Shown here: one piece after another, positions 43,498 through 43,878 of the stretch | Numbering within the stretch: the first letter of the stretch is position 1 | Layout of the letters: each line of letters opens with the position of its first letter | From: Acidaminococcaceae bacterium | Lineage (GTDB): Bacteria; Bacillota; Negativicutes; Acidaminococcales; Acidaminococcaceae | Assembly (NCBI GenBank): GCA_017405945.1 | Contig: JAFQZL010000027.1 | Location: forward strand, 1 to 43,878 | Direction of reading: 5' to 3' | DNA length: 43,878 nt | Made by a program: the position numbers and the translations under genes | The notes under the pieces: model-generated | What the model was told of the DNA's origin: nothing | Seen by the model: only the letters and a program-made list of their open reading frames with translations | The model's database searches: none

Positions 43498-43878
43498 ATG
43501 AACGAAAACTACACGGATGAAGTAAAAGCCATCATTGAAGCGGCACAGCAGCAGGCTTTGATGAATTACAACCAGGAAGTGACCAGCGCGCATCTCTTGC
43601 TGGCACTGTGCAGCGATGACTTCTTCAAGTTTTTGCTGCAGACGTTTAAAGTAGATGAAAATACATTTGCCGGCGAGGCCCGTGCCATTGTCAGCCGTAT
43701 TCCGTCCGTAAAAGGACAGGACCGGCAGCTGCTCATGAGCTCGGATTTTGCCAGGGTGAACGGCATCGTGCTCCGGAAAGCGGGGCAGGGCAATGTGACG
43801 GTAGGCCACCTGGTATCTGCGTTGGCCAGCGATGGAAGCAGTGAAGTTACAGCGCTGTTTAAAAAGTACGGCATTGAC
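43498..43878 (+). CDS. clpB: ATP-dependent chaperone ClpB, N-terminal part only
   Basis: The disaggregase that works with DnaK; only the first 127 residues lie in the window. They form the Clp_N double repeat: YTDEVKAIIEAAQQQALMNYNQEVTSAHLLLAL for repeat 1, and SSDFARVNGIVLRKAG...VTVGHLVSALAS for repeat 2. GGAG lies 9 nt before the ATG at 43498. ClpB is favoured over ClpC because of the repeat sequence, but the deciding middle domain is outside the window. Confidence 0.82.
   Translation, partial: MNENYTDEVKAIIEAAQQQALMNYNQEVTSAHLLLALCSDDFFKFLLQTFKVDENTFAGEARAIVSRIPSVKGQDRQLLMSSDFARVNGIVLRKAGQGNVTVGHLVSALASDGSSEVTALFKKYGID

Overview
The window reads as a chromosomal segment from an anaerobic, amino-acid-fermenting diderm Firmicute (Negativicutes). 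Acidaminococcus or a close relative is my best guess. The basis is the gene content: glutamate dehydrogenase, polyamine and branched-chain amino acid ABC importers, a desulfoferrodoxin-type superoxide reductase, CstA, a LapA-domain protein, and Firmicute-like AGGAGG ribosome binding sites and sigma-A promoters. The genus is an inference. No phage, integrase, transposase or CRISPR array is present; this is mostly core and metabolic DNA.

Layout. 1-4913 (minus strand) is a polyamine importer operon, potA-potB-potC-potD, followed by a second potD paralogue cut by the window start. A compact divergent control region (4914-5414) separates it from gdhA, followed by a strong terminator and then an aminotransferase with its own promoter. 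8070-12899 holds a LapA-domain protein, polA, coaE and a membrane-anchored lytic transglycosylase. 13129-15521 holds an unrecognised 193-aa protein and cstA. Two tRNA-Leu genes (CAG, GAG) and a GH18 lipoprotein follow on the minus strand. 17294-20964 holds an MFS exporter, a gamma-carbonic anhydrase, an unknown membrane protein, a cyclophilin and a cold-shock protein. 21175-23112 holds a secreted lipase with an unexplained C-terminal domain and a superoxide reductase behind a Fur/PerR-like box. 23338-24894 (minus) is an ABC-F ATPase. Then come a YhcH-family protein, a tRNA-Asn/Glu/Val cluster, a DUF3298 protein, and an M20 amidohydrolase with a two-gene membrane protein pair. 30035-34438 is a methionine/folate block (metF, a separate MetH reactivation protein, and metH lacking that domain). 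34744-39552 is the livJHMGF operon. The end carries a VTT-domain protein, a CYTH-domain protein, a minus-strand RMD1/DUF155-like membrane protein and the start of clpB.

Functionally, importers (pot, liv, probably the M20-linked pair) and degradative enzymes (glutamate dehydrogenase, aminotransferase, amidohydrolase) fit a lifestyle built on importing and fermenting amino acids and peptides. The methionine block makes methionine by the cobalamin route.

The least explained structures are intergenic. They are a dispersed family of long imperfect hairpins and fragments (about 866-983, 11444-11470, 23143-23315, 30912-31066, 42199-42229), an orphan promoter between two convergent genes (42107-42134), a hairpin in the pot leader and a Fur-family dyad in front of the superoxide reductase. 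I saw no clearly new multi-gene system; the strongest candidates for novelty are the repeat family, the modified superoxide reductase and several uncharacterised proteins.
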